Assembly: GCF_030704535.1 (NCBI RefSeq)
Contig: NC_081812.1
Coordinates: forward strand, 22,171,501-22,235,500
Reading direction: 5' to 3'
Length of the DNA stretch: 64,000 bases
From: Vitis vinifera
Lineage: Eukaryota > Streptophyta > Magnoliopsida > Vitales > Vitaceae
A model generated the notes under the pieces. That model was not told where the DNA came from. It made no database searches and worked only from the letters and a program-made list of their open reading frames with translations. A program made the position numbers and the translations under genes. Shown piece by piece: positions 48,401 to 60,349 of this stretch. How positions within the stretch are numbered: the first letter of the stretch is position 1; every line of letters starts with the position of its first letter.

Positions 48401-50345
48401 TTACTTGGCAAATTGCAATACAAATTCTATACCCTTCATATGATGGCATCATAAGCCATTACTAGAGGAGATCTGTGTTATCTTCCACGCTATAGGGGAA
48501 ATTTCCTTCTCCATGGAGGCAAAACTAATCCCTTTATTCTCTTGTGTAGCAGTTTCTATTAGCATCACTTGGGCTTAGGGCTTGTTTTGCATGCAGAAGA
48601 CTACCTTTGCCATAGCTCTTCAGGTTGTATCAAATACCCAGAGACACATGTGGCTCATGAAATTTCAAGGTTTGGGATTTATATTGCTAAATCAAAATAG
48701 AAATTTCTGTCCAAAAAAGACCTGAGTAATCATCTTTTCTCAAGAAGGAGAACCATCGTTTTTAGAAGAGGATACCTTATACAAATCTTGAGCATAAACG
48801 GGCAAGTTATTGATCACAAAAATTATCTAGTGAATGGTGTAATGAAGACTCCATTTCAAATTCAACAGATTTGCATCTGCACAAAAGACAAAATAAGGCA
48901 TTGGAAGTATAGTGCAACTACCTCTTTGTAGTCTACCATATGAGTAAATGGGTTAACAAGTGTTTGGAACAAGCATTGGCACCTAAAGATCAGAGGATTT
49001 TTATGATTTCCAATTACTAAAAGCTAATAACACAAGCTACAGAGATGCTAAAGTAGTGTAAAGTTGTTGACGCATTGTAATGTGATCATCCATAGTGCTT
49101 CACATGCCAAGGCCTTTTGAAATGCCCTGGAGTGTTATTCAATGGGCTATTGGGATCAAATTTAAACATGCCAAACAAGCATTTTCCTGTTTTCATTTAT
49201 ATACATTCATCATTCTAAGAACATATTATTTATTTTTTCTTACTTATCTACAATATTGAAAGGAGGGTAAACGAAGATTTAAAGAATTATGTAGGGCTTT
49301 GTAATTGTCATGCCAAGAACTGCATCTTTCATGATTCTTTATTCATTTCCCACTTTAGGTATCCCATTAAATTGACATGTTAAGTTTCCCAAATTGCTAG
49401 AGTTCTTTATCAGACAGTCTTTATAGGAAAAAAGAGAAAAAAAGAAAAAGAAAAAAAAGGGAAAGAACCTTTCATAACTATATAGCTGCTGCGTTAAGCA
49501 TTTACAGGAGGAGATAAAGCAATGCTGAAAAAAACAAAGAATGAGTAAATTTCAGCATAAGAGAAAGCTCTGCAACATAATCCTGGTTTGGCTTTTAGTC
49601 CTAGACCTCTCAAAAATGGTAACCCTAGTTTGGCTTATATGTCGTAAAACACGATCAACTCAATTATTAGTTTATTACCTAATTGGTATTTAACTTATAA
49701 ATAAAGTCATAACCAATAAACACAGCAACATAATCTTGATCGATTCAAAGTCCTTATTCAAGATACCAACTAGAGATAGGACAATGAACTCCAATAGAGC
49801 AAAGCATTGGAATTAAACAATCGAAATTAAAATTAGAAAAGCAGCTTACAAGGTCAAACGCTTGTTGTGCCAATAAAACTTTCTCGGTGCACAGGCTCAG
49901 TGCATTGTCCTGATTTGCCTCAATATCTTTTCGCATTTTTTCAAATGCGACCTCATCTTCTTCAGGATTCCCTTTCTTTGAGCTCTGAGAGGACAACCCC
50001 AAGCAGTACTTCGTCTGCTGCCTCGTCTGATTTATCATGGCTTCCACCACCAAAAACAAAAGTTCAATAAATAAACCATATAAGACCCGACAAATGAACA
50101 AAAAATTATCTAGAATTAGGAAAAAGGAAAAGGGTTTTACATTGGGACCGTTCGTCGAGTTCTCGTATGGTATTGAGAAGCCTCTGAAGCTCTGCCGGCA
50201 ATGTGCTTGCATCTATTAAAAAATCAAGTGAGAAATCAGATTAAGACTCCCAAAATAATTAAAAAGAAAATAAAAGCGAGGAATTGTGAAGAATCTTACA
50301 ATCCAAATAGTCATCGACGAACACCCCAGTTCTTGCAATCGCCAT
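45443..50345 (-). CDS. ING2: ING2 PHD-finger histone reader
   Basis: Inhibitor-of-growth family protein that binds H3K4me3 and recruits histone acetyltransferase complexes in the nucleus. Exons on the minus strand are 50345-50300, 50212-50141, 50040-49850, 46855-46792, 46392-46136, 46002-45964 and 45553-45443, giving 259 residues, with all phases consistent. The N-terminal ING dimerisation helices begin [20 protein letters not shown] and include [12 protein letters not shown] and [16 protein letters not shown] basic/acidic linker (KKEKR-like, then [16 protein letters not shown]) follows. The PHD finger is C4HC3: YCVCHQ, then ACDNENC split by a 39-nt microexon, then [10 protein letters not shown] and WYCPTC. 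It ends RLLPQPC. Intron 3 (46856-49849) is 3.0 kb and empty of recognisable features. The gene shares an upstream region with the PPR gene. Confidence 0.95.
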
Positions 50346-50723
50346 TTCTAGGGTTTACTGTAACTCGTTGGTTTTATGGTTTCAACGAGAGGGAAAAATA
50401 TGGGGAAAAAAAGGACAAACGACGCCGTTTCGGGTCTCTTTAATTTTTATGCGCTGACAAAATCGTATTATCTTGGGCGAACGACTTCTGACCGTTGGGA
50501 AGGCCACAGAATTATGGTGGGCCCAAACAAAGCACACAATTCTGTAATTAAAGAACAGAAAAATTCTGCGGGTAATAACTGAATTTATGAACAAAATAAA
50601 TTGATTAAATTCTATAGCGTAACAGAAAAGGAAAAAAGCTTTCTCCTTGTGTCTTTGGGTCAATGGTGATATGCCATTTGGCCATGAAAGGAGCAAAAAC
50701 CCGACACAGTTAAAGGCTTTTGA
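50346..50723. promoter_or_regulatory. Shared divergent promoter of ING2 and the PPR gene
   Basis: The two start codons are 378 bp apart and point away from each other. The interval holds AAACGACGCCGTTT (50417-50430), a near-palindromic CG-rich element, and GTGGGCCCAAAC (50517-50528), whose GGGCCC core is a palindromic site-II-like element readable in both directions. No TATA box is evident, typical of bidirectional housekeeping promoters. Confidence 0.6.
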
Positions 50724-53700
50724 ATGTTGATGGTAGGCGATATTCAAGTATTCATGGTCGCTAGCTCCATTTCTCTTCGTGGGTCCTTGTCAAATTCCTT
50801 GTTTCATCATTTCCCGCGTAACATCACACACCGGTCTTCTTGTAAGGTAATTTTCATCCCTCGTTTTTCTGTCCTATTTCTATCTGTTGTTGTTTTTCTT
50901 TGTTTTGAATTCTTGGCGGTTGTTGCAGTACTTTAATGGGAATGTGGGTAGGTTCAAGTCGGCTCGTTTTTGCAGTACCGCGATTTGGGATGCTTTGGAT
51001 GAATCTCCTGTGGTAGAAAATGAGGGAAATGGAAAGGGGATTGATTTTCTTCATCTGATGGAAGAGCGTGGAATTCGTGCGAATGTTCAGACTTACCTTT
51101 GGCTCTTTGAAGGATGTTTCAATTCTGGGTCTCTGTTAGATGCTAAGAAGCTTCACGCTAGGATCTTCAAGTCCGGGTTTGATGGAGAAGACGTTTTGGG
51201 GAGCCGACTGATTGATATTTACCTGGCGCATGGGGAAGTGGATAATGCAATCAAGCTTTTCGATGATATACCCAGCTCAAATGTTTCTTTCTGGAATAAA
51301 GTCATTTCTGGGCTTTTGGCCAAGAAGTTGGCTAGTCAAGTACTGGGTCTCTTTTCGCTAATGATAACTGAAAATGTGACTCCTGATGAATCCACATTTG
51401 CCAGTGTCTTGAGGGCTTGCAGTGGTGGTAAAGCTCCTTTCCAAGTCACTGAACAGATTCATGCTAAGATTATTCATCATGGTTTTGGTAGTAGCCCTCT
51501 TGTATGTAATCCCTTGATTGATTTGTATTCAAAGAATGGGCATGTAGATTTGGCTAAATTGGTCTTTGAAAGATTGTTTTTGAAGGATAGCGTTTCTTGG
51601 GTGGCTATGATCTCTGGTTTATCTCAAAATGGGCGAGAAGACGAAGCCATTCTCCTATTCTGTCAGATGCATAAATCCGCCGTTATTCCTACTCCTTATG
51701 TCTTCTCTAGTGTTTTAAGTGCCTGCACCAAAATAGAGTTGTTCAAGCTGGGAGAGCAGCTTCATGGCTTCATTGTTAAGTGGGGGTTATCTTCTGAGAC
51801 TTTTGTGTGCAATGCCCTTGTGACATTGTACTCCCGTTGGGGCAACTTGATAGCTGCTGAACAAATTTTCAGCAAGATGCACCGCAGGGATAGAATTTCG
51901 TATAACTCACTTATATCAGGGCTAGCACAACGTGGATTCAGTGATAGAGCTCTTCAGTTGTTTGAGAAGATGCAGCTTGATTGCATGAAACCGGATTGTG
52001 TTACAGTTGCTAGTCTGTTGAGTGCTTGCGCCTCGGTTGGTGCTGGTTATAAGGGAAAACAACTTCATTCTTATGTGATAAAGATGGGAATGTCTTCAGA
52101 TCTCATTATTGAAGGTTCTCTACTTGACCTTTATGTAAAATGCTTCGACATAGAAACTGCCCATGAATACTTCCTAACAACAGAGACTGAAAATGTGGTT
52201 CTATGGAATGTGATGCTAGTGGCTTATGGGCAGTTGGGTAATCTAAGTGAGTCGTATTGGATATTTTTGCAGATGCAGATCGAAGGACTGATGCCTAACC
52301 AATACACCTACCCAAGTATATTGAGAACTTGTACTTCTTTGGGTGCTCTGGATTTAGGAGAGCAGATCCATACACAAGTCATAAAAAGTGGCTTTCAGTT
52401 TAATGTGTATGTTTGTAGCGTGCTTATAGATATGTATGCTAAGCATGGAGAACTAGATACTGCCCGGGGAATTCTCCAAAGACTGAGGGAAGAAGATGTT
52501 GTTTCTTGGACAGCTATGATTGCAGGGTACACACAGCATGATTTGTTCGCCGAAGCTCTGAAACTTTTTCAAGAAATGGAAAACCAGGGGATCCGATCTG
52601 ATAACATAGGGTTTTCTAGTGCAATCAGTGCTTGTGCTGGTATTCAAGCATTAAATCAAGGACAGCAAATTCACGCTCAATCATATATTTCTGGTTACTC
52701 AGAAGATCTTTCAATTGGAAATGCACTAGTTAGTCTTTATGCTAGATGCGGTAGAGCACAGGATGCATACTTAGCATTTGAGAAAATTGATGCTAAAGAT
52801 AATATATCATGGAATGCTCTTATATCAGGATTTGCACAGAGTGGGCACTGTGAGGAAGCACTGCAGGTCTTCTCTCAAATGAATCAAGCTGGAGTAGAAG
52901 CTAATTTGTTCACATTTGGCTCTGCAGTTAGCGCCACTGCCAATACAGCGAATATAAAGCAAGGGAAGCAGATTCATGCTATGATGATAAAAACAGGGTA
53001 TGACTCAGAAACAGAGGCTTCCAATGTTTTAATCACATTATATTCCAAGTGTGGGAGCATTGAGGATGCGAAGAGAGAGTTCTTTGAAATGCCTGAGAAA
53101 AATGTGGTTTCATGGAATGCGATGATCACAGGCTATTCTCAACATGGATATGGTAGTGAAGCTGTAAGTCTTTTTGAGGAGATGAAACAGCTTGGTTTGA
53201 TGCCAAACCATGTCACCTTTGTGGGGGTTTTATCAGCCTGTAGCCATGTGGGTTTGGTCAATGAGGGGCTCAGCTACTTCAGGTCCATGAGCAAAGAGCA
53301 TGGCCTAGTCCCAAAACCAGAACATTATGTTTGTGTTGTGGATCTTCTTGGACGGGCTGCTCTTTTGTGCTGTGCAAGAGAATTCATAGAGGAGATGCCA
53401 ATTGAACCAGATGCTATGATTTGGAGAACACTTTTAAGTGCTTGTACGGTTCATAAGAACATTGAGATTGGAGAGTTTGCTGCACGTCATCTTCTAGAAT
53501 TGGAGCCTGAAGATTCAGCAACTTACGTGTTGCTGTCAAATATGTATGCAGTGTCTGGTAAATGGGATTATAGGGATCGAACAAGGCAAATGATGAAAGA
53601 CAGAGGTGTAAAAAAAGAGCCTGGTCGCAGCTGGATCGAGGTTAAAAACTCAATTCATGCCTTCTTTGTGGGTGATAGACTCCACCCTCTAGCAGAACAG

Positions 53701-54027
53701 ATATACGAGTATATAGATGACCTGAATGAACGGGCAGGTGAAATTGGTTATGTGCAAGACCGGTACAACCTTTTGAATGATGTGGAGCAGGAGCAGAAGG
53801 ACCCAACCGCATATATTCACAGCGAAAAACTAGCTGTTGCTTTTGGACTCCTCAGCTTGACTAATACAATGCCAATACGTGTGATTAAGAATCTTCGGGT
53901 CTGTAATGATTGTCATAACTGGATTAAGTTTGTATCAAAGATTTCAAATCGAGCTATTGTAGTACGAGATGCATACCGGTTTCATCATTTTGAAGGGGGT
54001 GTTTGTTCCTGTAAAGATTACTGGTAA
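50724..54027 (+). CDS. DYW-class pentatricopeptide repeat protein (At4g13650-like)
   Basis: Organelle RNA-binding protein of the PLS-DYW subgroup, expected to edit C to U at specific sites in mitochondrial or plastid transcripts. Exons 50724-50846 and 50929-54027 give 1073 residues; the ATG at 50754 would give 1063, close to the Arabidopsis homologue's length. The N-terminus is rich in Ser, Arg and His, like a targeting peptide. Many PLS repeats follow ([40 protein letters not shown] and similar), then E and E+ motifs ([25 protein letters not shown]). The DYW deaminase domain has the zinc/catalytic HSE (in [14 protein letters not shown]) and CNDCH, and ends CSCKDYW. Nearly all of the protein lies in one exon, as is usual for this family. 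The target site cannot be inferred by eye. Confidence 0.95.
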
Positions 54028-54553
54028 GGGAACTGGGGAATACAAGGAAAAGGCATACTTATGGATGGCCGGAAACTACACTTAATCTCAAGAGATGATT
54101 GTGCCCTCTGCCCTCTGCTAAGGTTCTACTTATAGAAATATGTGGTAATCACTTCAGCTCCTACTTGTTTTAATAATTTTTGTTGTGTTTTTGTACTGAT
54201 TTAGATGGGCTTCTGGCTTAGGAAGACCATAACCAACCAACTGGATAGCAAATGGAATTTCCATTTCTCTTAAGTAATTTAGGGAAGCAAAATTCAAATC
54301 AGCATCTTCGGCAGCCTCCTGTCCGACGTCATCCATGACCTTGCTCATATGAAGAAGTTATTTTGTATTAAACAACAGAGGGCGATTGTGACATTTTTGC
54401 TGCATTAAATTAATATCAAGACTTGAGATTGGATCTTCAATTATTTATTCCCATTCATGGTTTCCTATAAAAAGGTATAAGCCCTTCTCTCTTATCCAAT
54501 CCTCTTCTCTCCACTCTTCCTTGTGAGTAGTTGTAGTGGTTGCAGAATCGGGC
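54028..54553. other. PPR 3' UTR and SDR promoter
   Basis: A TATA box TATAAAA at about 54465-54471 lies about 85 nt before the SDR start codon and is followed by a CT-rich leader. The upstream part is the PPR 3' UTR. Confidence 0.6.
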
Positions 54554-55351
54554 ATGGACGACCCAGTTCCAACCTCTTCTTCCCTTCCACTTGAGGGGCG
54601 GGTGGCCATCGTTACTGGCGCCTCACGCGGGATTGGACGAGCAATCGCCATCCACCTCCGGTCTCTTGGTGCCAGACTGGTGCTCAATTATGCATCCAAC
54701 TCCGCCCTAGCTGACGCCCTTGCATCTCAGCTCAATTCCCCCGATTCTTCTTCTTCTCATCCTGTAGCTATTGCAGTCCAGGCCAATGTCTCCGACCCAG
54801 ACCAAGTCAAGATGCTCTTTGATCGGGCACAACAGGAGTTCGGTTCAATCCATATCCTTGTCAACTGTGCTGGGGTTCTGGATCCTAAGTACCCATCTCT
54901 AGCCAACACCACTGTGGAGGACTGGGACAATACTTTCAGCATTAACACCAGGGGCTCATTCCTGGTATGTCGAGAGGCAGCCAATCGGTTGATCCGCGGG
55001 GGTGGAGGTAGAATCATATTAATAACTACATCCGCTGTTGCGGCACTCACACCTGGGTATGCAGCCTATGCAGCTTCCAAGGCGGCTGTGGAGACCATGA
55101 CCAAGATCCTAGCTAAGGAGCTCAAGGGCACCAGCGTTACCGCCAATTGTGTTGCTCCGGGACCTATAGCCACCGAGATGTTCTTTGAGGGTAAAAGTGA
55201 AGAGCTGATAAAGAGATTGGTGGATGCATGTCCTATGGGTCGTCTAGGGGAGCCCAAGGATGTTACCCAGTTGGTGGGTTTCTTGGCTACTGATGCCGGA
55301 GAGTGGATCAACGGCCAGATCATTAGGATTAATGGTGGATTTGCTGTTTAA
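54554..55351 (+). CDS. Classical short-chain dehydrogenase/reductase
   Basis: NAD(P)(H)-dependent oxidoreductase of the classical SDR family, 265 residues, no introns. The start is the first ATG (MDDPVPTSSS). The Rossmann glycine motif TGASRGIG is at residues 21-28, NCAG (NNAG equivalent) near 103, and the catalytic Tyr/Lys in YAASK at 172-176, with the preceding Ser in ITTSA. The C-terminal GQIIRINGGFAV is typical of the family. It resembles the Arabidopsis At3g03980/At3g04000 cluster, some members of which are chloroplast aldehyde reductases (recalled), but this protein has no clear transit peptide, so a cytosolic location is more likely. The substrate is unknown. Confidence 0.92.
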   Translation: MDDPVPTSSSLPLEGRVAIVTGASRGIGRAIAIHLRSLGARLVLNYASNSALADALASQLNSPDSSSSHPVAIAVQANVSDPDQVKMLFDRAQQEFGSIHILVNCAGVLDPKYPSLANTTVEDWDNTFSINTRGSFLVCREAANRLIRGGGGRIILITTSAVAALTPGYAAYAASKAAVETMTKILAKELKGTSVTANCVAPGPIATEMFFEGKSEELIKRLVDACPMGRLGEPKDVTQLVGFLATDAGEWINGQIIRINGGFAV

Positions 55352-56536
55352 TCCATTACATGTATACACCCTATCCTCTGCTGCTTCTGAGTCTTCTTCA
55401 TCCGTTACTGTCTCTTCCCATGTCTTTAATCTCTATAATAAAAGCTGAATTTCATTTGTGTGTGTGCAATTTTTGTTGCAGAATCGAGTAAGCAATTCTC
55501 CTTTTTTTAGATTAGCAATCAAACAGCAAATATGGCACTATAACTGGATTGATAATTGAAATAGAAAAATTATCGATTCACCGTTGTAATGGTCAAACCA
55601 CAGTTGAATCATATTTTATATTTTATATTAATTAAATTTATTTATAAGAAATTAAGATTAAAAAATAATAATATTTTATTTTATTATTAAAATAAATAAT
55701 AAGAATAAATATAAATATATTAATATATTACATTTTATTGAATAAAAAATGTATGATATTTTAGTGTAAAGATATATTTAAAATAGAAGAAAAATTATAA
55801 TATATAGTTTTATATTCATATCAAAAGTTGTATATCTTATTATTTTATAATTTTTTAAAAATGATGTGTTATTTTCATATAGATTAATATATAGTAAATA
55901 ATTAATATTAATTACTTAAGGGTTTTAAATAATAAATATTTGAAAAACATATTAATTTTATATATTAGTTTTTGACAGTAAAAATAATGTTAGACTTTAA
56001 TACCTCAATGGTTCAATTGCATTTTAATTAACCAGAAATCCAAGTTCGAAGGCATGGAAGAAAAACAAGCCCAGCCCATGAGCCCATATACACGTGGGCT
56101 GTAAGTGGGTAAGTGACCCATATCAAATTTTGATCAAATGAGGTTTGATCGGTTCAACGGTTCAACCATTCAACCATCGGTTCAAATGGCTCGAATCCAG
56201 TTTTTGCCCCATATGGTTCAACCAAGATTGATCGGAATACATTGTAAGACCAAAATTAAAAATTGGGAAAAAAGATACTTAGATTGGGTTTGTTTTCTGC
56301 TTTCATTTTTTATTTTTGTTTTCTTAAAATATAATTTTTTTTCAAAATGTATTTTATTAAGCAAGGTGAAATATGTTATAAGAAAATAAATATTGTAAAT
56401 ATTAAAAAATATTAATATGAATAAAAATTAAACATTATGTTACAAGCAGGTATAAATGTTTTCTTTATTTATTAAATTATGAATTTTATAAAAATATATA
56501 TTTACATAATAAAATAATTTACTAGATTCATTATAA
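55352..56536. other. SDR 3' UTR and AT-rich intergenic DNA
   Basis: 3' UTR to about 55450 (AATAAAAG at 55438). The rest is very AT-rich. GGTTCAACGGTTCAACCATTC and related GGTTCAA repeats at about 56150-56225 resemble the termini of a worn DNA transposon; its other end may be near 55545. No coding sequence. Confidence 0.5.
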
Positions 56537-57280
56537 GGAGAATTATGTTTTGGGGGTAGATAGGCCTTCAAATTAACAAAAGGTTTATGTAACTCTTCAA
56601 ATTGAGCCCAAGACCCAATGAAAGTATGAATATTGAGTTGAAGGATATCATCCTTCAGTGTTTCCAAAAATGCCCTTTATTGATTTTGAGAAAAAAAATT
56701 AATATTTTTTTAAAATACTTTTATTTAATTTAATATTTTTAAAAAATACTTTTATGTAATTTAATATTTTGTAAAATAAATTTATTTAATTTAATATTTT
56801 TTAAAATAATTTTATTTAATTTAATATTTTTAAAAAATAATTTTATTTAATTTAATATTTTTTTAAATACTTTAATTTACTGTAATAATTTTATTTAATT
56901 TAATATTTTTAAAAAATAATTTTATTTAATTTAATATTTAAAAAAATATTTAATTTAATTTTTTTTAAATACTTTAATTTAATGTAATATTTTTGAAAAA
57001 AAAATTAATTTAATATTTTTGAAAAAAAATTAATTCAATTTAATATTTAAAAAAATATTTAATTTAATATTTTTTAAAAATACTTTTATTTAATTTAGTA
57101 TTTTTGAAAAAAAAATTATTGAAAAAAAAAATATTTAACTTAATTTTATAAAGTATTTTATATATGTTCTTAAAGGGTATATTTGTCCATTACTATTTCA
57201 TATCCTTCAACTCAATTTAAAGAGTTATATGGACCTTTTGTTAATTTGGGGGCCCATCTACCCCCAAAACATAATTCTCC
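56537..57280. mobile_element. Foldback element with long terminal inverted repeats and AT satellite core
   Basis: The left end GGAGAATTATGTTTTGGGGG recurs inverted at the right end (57280 leftwards). Similarity continues for roughly 70 bp on each side (shared AAATTAACAAAAGGT and AACTCTT..AAATTGAG), then resumes at TTGAAGGATAT after a 31-bp extra segment in the left arm. The interior (about 56695-57150) is a degenerate array of about 30-bp AT-only units (ATTTAATTTAATATTTTT plus an A-rich spacer). No coding capacity. Target duplication unclear. Confidence 0.75.
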
Positions 57281-57738
57281 CTTAATTATAAGTATATTAG
57301 AATATTTTACTAAACTACATGGTAAAAAAATAAAAAATAATGGATAAATACAATATAATAATAATAAAAAGGCAATATTATCTTTTTTACTAATATATCT
57401 CATAATTTTCTATGCTTGAACTCAAAATCAAACGGGATTTCACAAATTTTATTTTTAAAAATAACTCCAAAAATAAAAAATAGGAGATAAAGTTCATTTT
57501 AAAAAATAAGAATAGAAAATATTTTCCATGTTAAAGGTAACCTAAATTGGTGTTGCTTTTTTTTTTCTTAGAGTTAATTTTCAAAAGAAAGAAAAAGAAA
57601 AAAAATAGAAAAATATGTTTTCTTTTAAAAATTTTTACTAAAAATTTACCTTTAGATGTTTTTTCACTTTTTATTAACTTATTATTTTTTTTAAATTTTT
57701 TTTAAAAATAATTGACTTTTTTTTAAATGTTAAAAATA

Positions 57739-57759
57739 ATATATATATATATATATATA
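57739..57759 (+). repeat. (AT)n run at the viral junction
   Basis: About ten AT units stop exactly where the viral primer-binding site begins. Confidence 0.95.
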
Positions 57760-57772
57760 TGGTATCAGAGCC
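57760..57772 (+). other. Caulimovirid minus-strand primer-binding site (tRNA-iMet)
   Basis: TGGTATCAGAGCC is complementary to the 3' end of plant initiator tRNA-Met and conventionally marks nucleotide 1 of Caulimoviridae genomes. Ty1/copia elements use the same primer, but no LTR precedes it and movement- and coat-protein-like sequence follows. Confidence 0.85.
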
Positions 57773-57930
57773 ACAGGGAGGGAAGTTGGGTTTGTTTTGA
57801 GCTTTTGATTTATCCTAGGTTGAGCTCGTTGTTAGCCGGAGATAGACGTTTGTTAGGGCTGTAAAAGGGTTAGGGTGATTACTCACTAGGTTTGTTAATT
57901 TGCTATTAAACTCTAGATTAAAACCTTAAA

Positions 57931-58537
57931 ATGAGTTCGATTTTCCGAACCATTTCTTAGAAATCCACAGATTCTCAAGACGTTGTAGTAAACAGTGAAG
58001 AGATCAATTATCCTAAGATCCAAAATGATTTAGATGATTGGTAGTTACCCAAGGTGTCTAATTAGGAAATTTATAAGAAATGAACCTTTAAGTTCTTTAC
58101 AAACTACACCATTAAGACCTTGAACAATCCGTAAGCTTAGAACAAGACGATCAAGTGATAAGACTCTTGGATGATAAATCCATAGAGAGACATAAGCGTG
58201 ACTACAACTTCATACACTTTGATATGATTCAAATTGCAGCTAAGCCTTTGACAAGACTAGGTCTAAACACCTCTATTGTCATGTGTCTAAGGGATAATAG
58301 ACATCTTGATTACCGAGATTCTATTATTGGAGCAGTCCAAGCAGGATTGAATGATGGTCTTGTTTATTTTCAGTGTTTCCTTAACTTCATAGTCAGATTA
58401 AGAGATGCTGACATCTTAGATTCGACTATCTTCCATGTTAAACCCATGGATTTAAGTTTAAAGAAGGAAACAATCCTGTTTCCATTATCACCAAATTTGC
58501 CTATAAAAGTATGACTACAAGCGTTGGATCTAGAGCA
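57931..58537 (+). pseudogene. Endogenous caulimovirid: movement-protein region, broken
   Basis: An old integrated copy of a plant DNA pararetrovirus. A start codon at 57931 opens a frame with stops at 57958, 58042, 58063, 58081, 58132 and 58138, followed by a frame change. 58155-58514 then reads as the core of a 30K-superfamily cell-to-cell movement protein, recognised by the pattern LTRLGLNTSI, LRDNRH, SIIGAVQAGL and GLVYFQ. This segment ends at a stop (58512-58514), shortly before an insertion. It cannot make a functional protein as it stands. The leader between primer site and first start codon is only about 160 nt. Confidence 0.8.
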
Positions 58538-60349
58538 TTGTGCACCAGTCCCAAGGGTGAGACTACTCTCTGACCGAAATTTCTCTATTGTACCAAAATA
58601 CTTAGCCTTTTTACGTAGTAACTCTGGTCAAGAAAAACTAGAGAAAGAGTCACTACGGCTTTTGTAGTATTTCGGGTATCGTTCTCAAGGACTGGCTTAT
58701 GAAAATTATCAATACTAGAATAAATGAATTGTTTTTGTTTAAATCCTTAAGTGAAAAACAATATGTGAATAATGTGAAACTAAGTAAAAGAAATTGGATT
58801 AATAAGAGAAAATGAATATTGATTTTAAATTCAATTGATTCAAGTTTGGGGTTTTCCACAATCCAACCTAGGGTATAGAAATTATAGAAAACAAGGGTAT
58901 TTTAAGTAATATGATCTTAGGGTTTTGGGATCCTTGGCCACTCGCGATCAAGTTGGGTTCTATAACTCAAAATTGCATCCGAAACCTAATTTTTCCTTTT
59001 TCAAACAGATTCCTAAAACCATCAAATGAATGAGATTGATTATCAATTTAAGATTTGGCTTTTTAACCCTTCCTACTCCTTATAGCTTTGTTTAGGGGCA
59101 AATAACGGTAGGGAAAACGAGGATAACTAATGATCAAGAATTACCAAGAATCACTAGTATCAAGTAATAACCTATCGTATCATTCCCTAAACGAACTCAC
59201 AAGGATAGGATAAAAAATATAATAAATTGTCACCCAACCAATAATTAATCTCATTGTTATAGTAATTTACCCATTGTCCCTATAGGTTTCCTAGCCCTTA
59301 GGTTTTCATGCTTCAAGCCCCAAGTTGGCTCTTAGCCTCTCATGGGGGTGATGTCACATTCACAATCCATAGTAGGGTAAAAATCCATAATTTGAATCAA
59401 AATAAACTAAAAACAATATATTCAATAAAGAAGAAAAAGAAAACAAACCAAAGTTCTCGTCTTCTTCCTCATTCAATGTCAAAAACTCCAGAAAAAAAAA
59501 TCCAAGATTCAAGATCCCTAAAACCTAGAATTGAGAGAGTTTATATAATATCCTCACTTACCTAACATGTGGCACACTCTCATTGGCCACTTATTACAAA
59601 AATAATTTCCTAAAAATGATTAAAAAATAATAAAATGGTGATTTCTAGTCGTGTGGGGTCCACCTAGGGCGGATTGAGCGCTTTAGATGCAATTCCCGAG
59701 GTAGAGGAGGCGGAACATCAAAGTGGCAGTGGGTGAATTCGGAATTGGTGTCATTTCGAAGTGGATTTCGAATTCATAAGTTGAATTTCGAAATCATTTC
59801 CAAATGACCCTCTAGCTTGGTGCAGTTGTCTTCAAATGACCATAACTTCTTCATTTCAGCTCCGATTTGCAAACCGTTTGAAGTGTTGGACTCCTGACTT
59901 CCCGAGCTTCGAAACGATATATAGTATGTATATAATGGACTCCAGAAAGTGCTCCAAATTTGTCCTCAAAGTCAAAGTATATAATGCCATCAGATTTTTG
60001 AGTTCTAAATTTCCATGCAACTAAATCTTGCTTCATGCCTCATTTCCCATTCTTTCTTGCCTTCTTTCTTACTCCATAATGGTCATTTATCATCCTCCAA
60101 CCTCATGATATCCTTGTTTTGCCTTTCCTTGCATTCGATGAATCTTGACTCACTTATTTCCTCATTTAGCCCTTTCTTGATCTTTCAAAATCTAAAGTCA
60201 TTCAATTTTGCACAATTTTCTTCCCTTGAACCTGAGATAAATCTCCAAAGTATAGATTAAACTCATGGCTAGGGCCTTAGCATTGATTTAGGTCAAGTTG
60301 GGTGATTTGGATGTCTTTTGGTGTACAAATCATATCGAATATGTACCAT
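58538..60349. mobile_element. 1.8-kb insertion splitting the viral movement-protein region
   Basis: Virus-like coding stops at 58537 and resumes after 60350. Both boundaries carry TAGAGCA (58531-58537 and 60350-60356), consistent with a target-site duplication. The insert has no viral-type frame and no convincing ORF. Its right part (CATAACTTCTTCATTTCAGC, GCTCCGATTTGCAAACCG) resembles LTR sequences of plant gypsy elements, so a solo LTR or LTR fragment is my best guess. Clean TG..CA ends were not found, so the class is open. Confidence 0.55.

Noticed and set aside
46856-49849. Possible nested gene in the 3.0-kb ING2 intron
   Set aside because: Read on both strands; only short frames without splice-linked continuation or recognisable domains.
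59308-60260. Short open frames in the 1.8-kb insertion
   Set aside because: AT-rich, short, no domain; consistent with noncoding LTR-like DNA.
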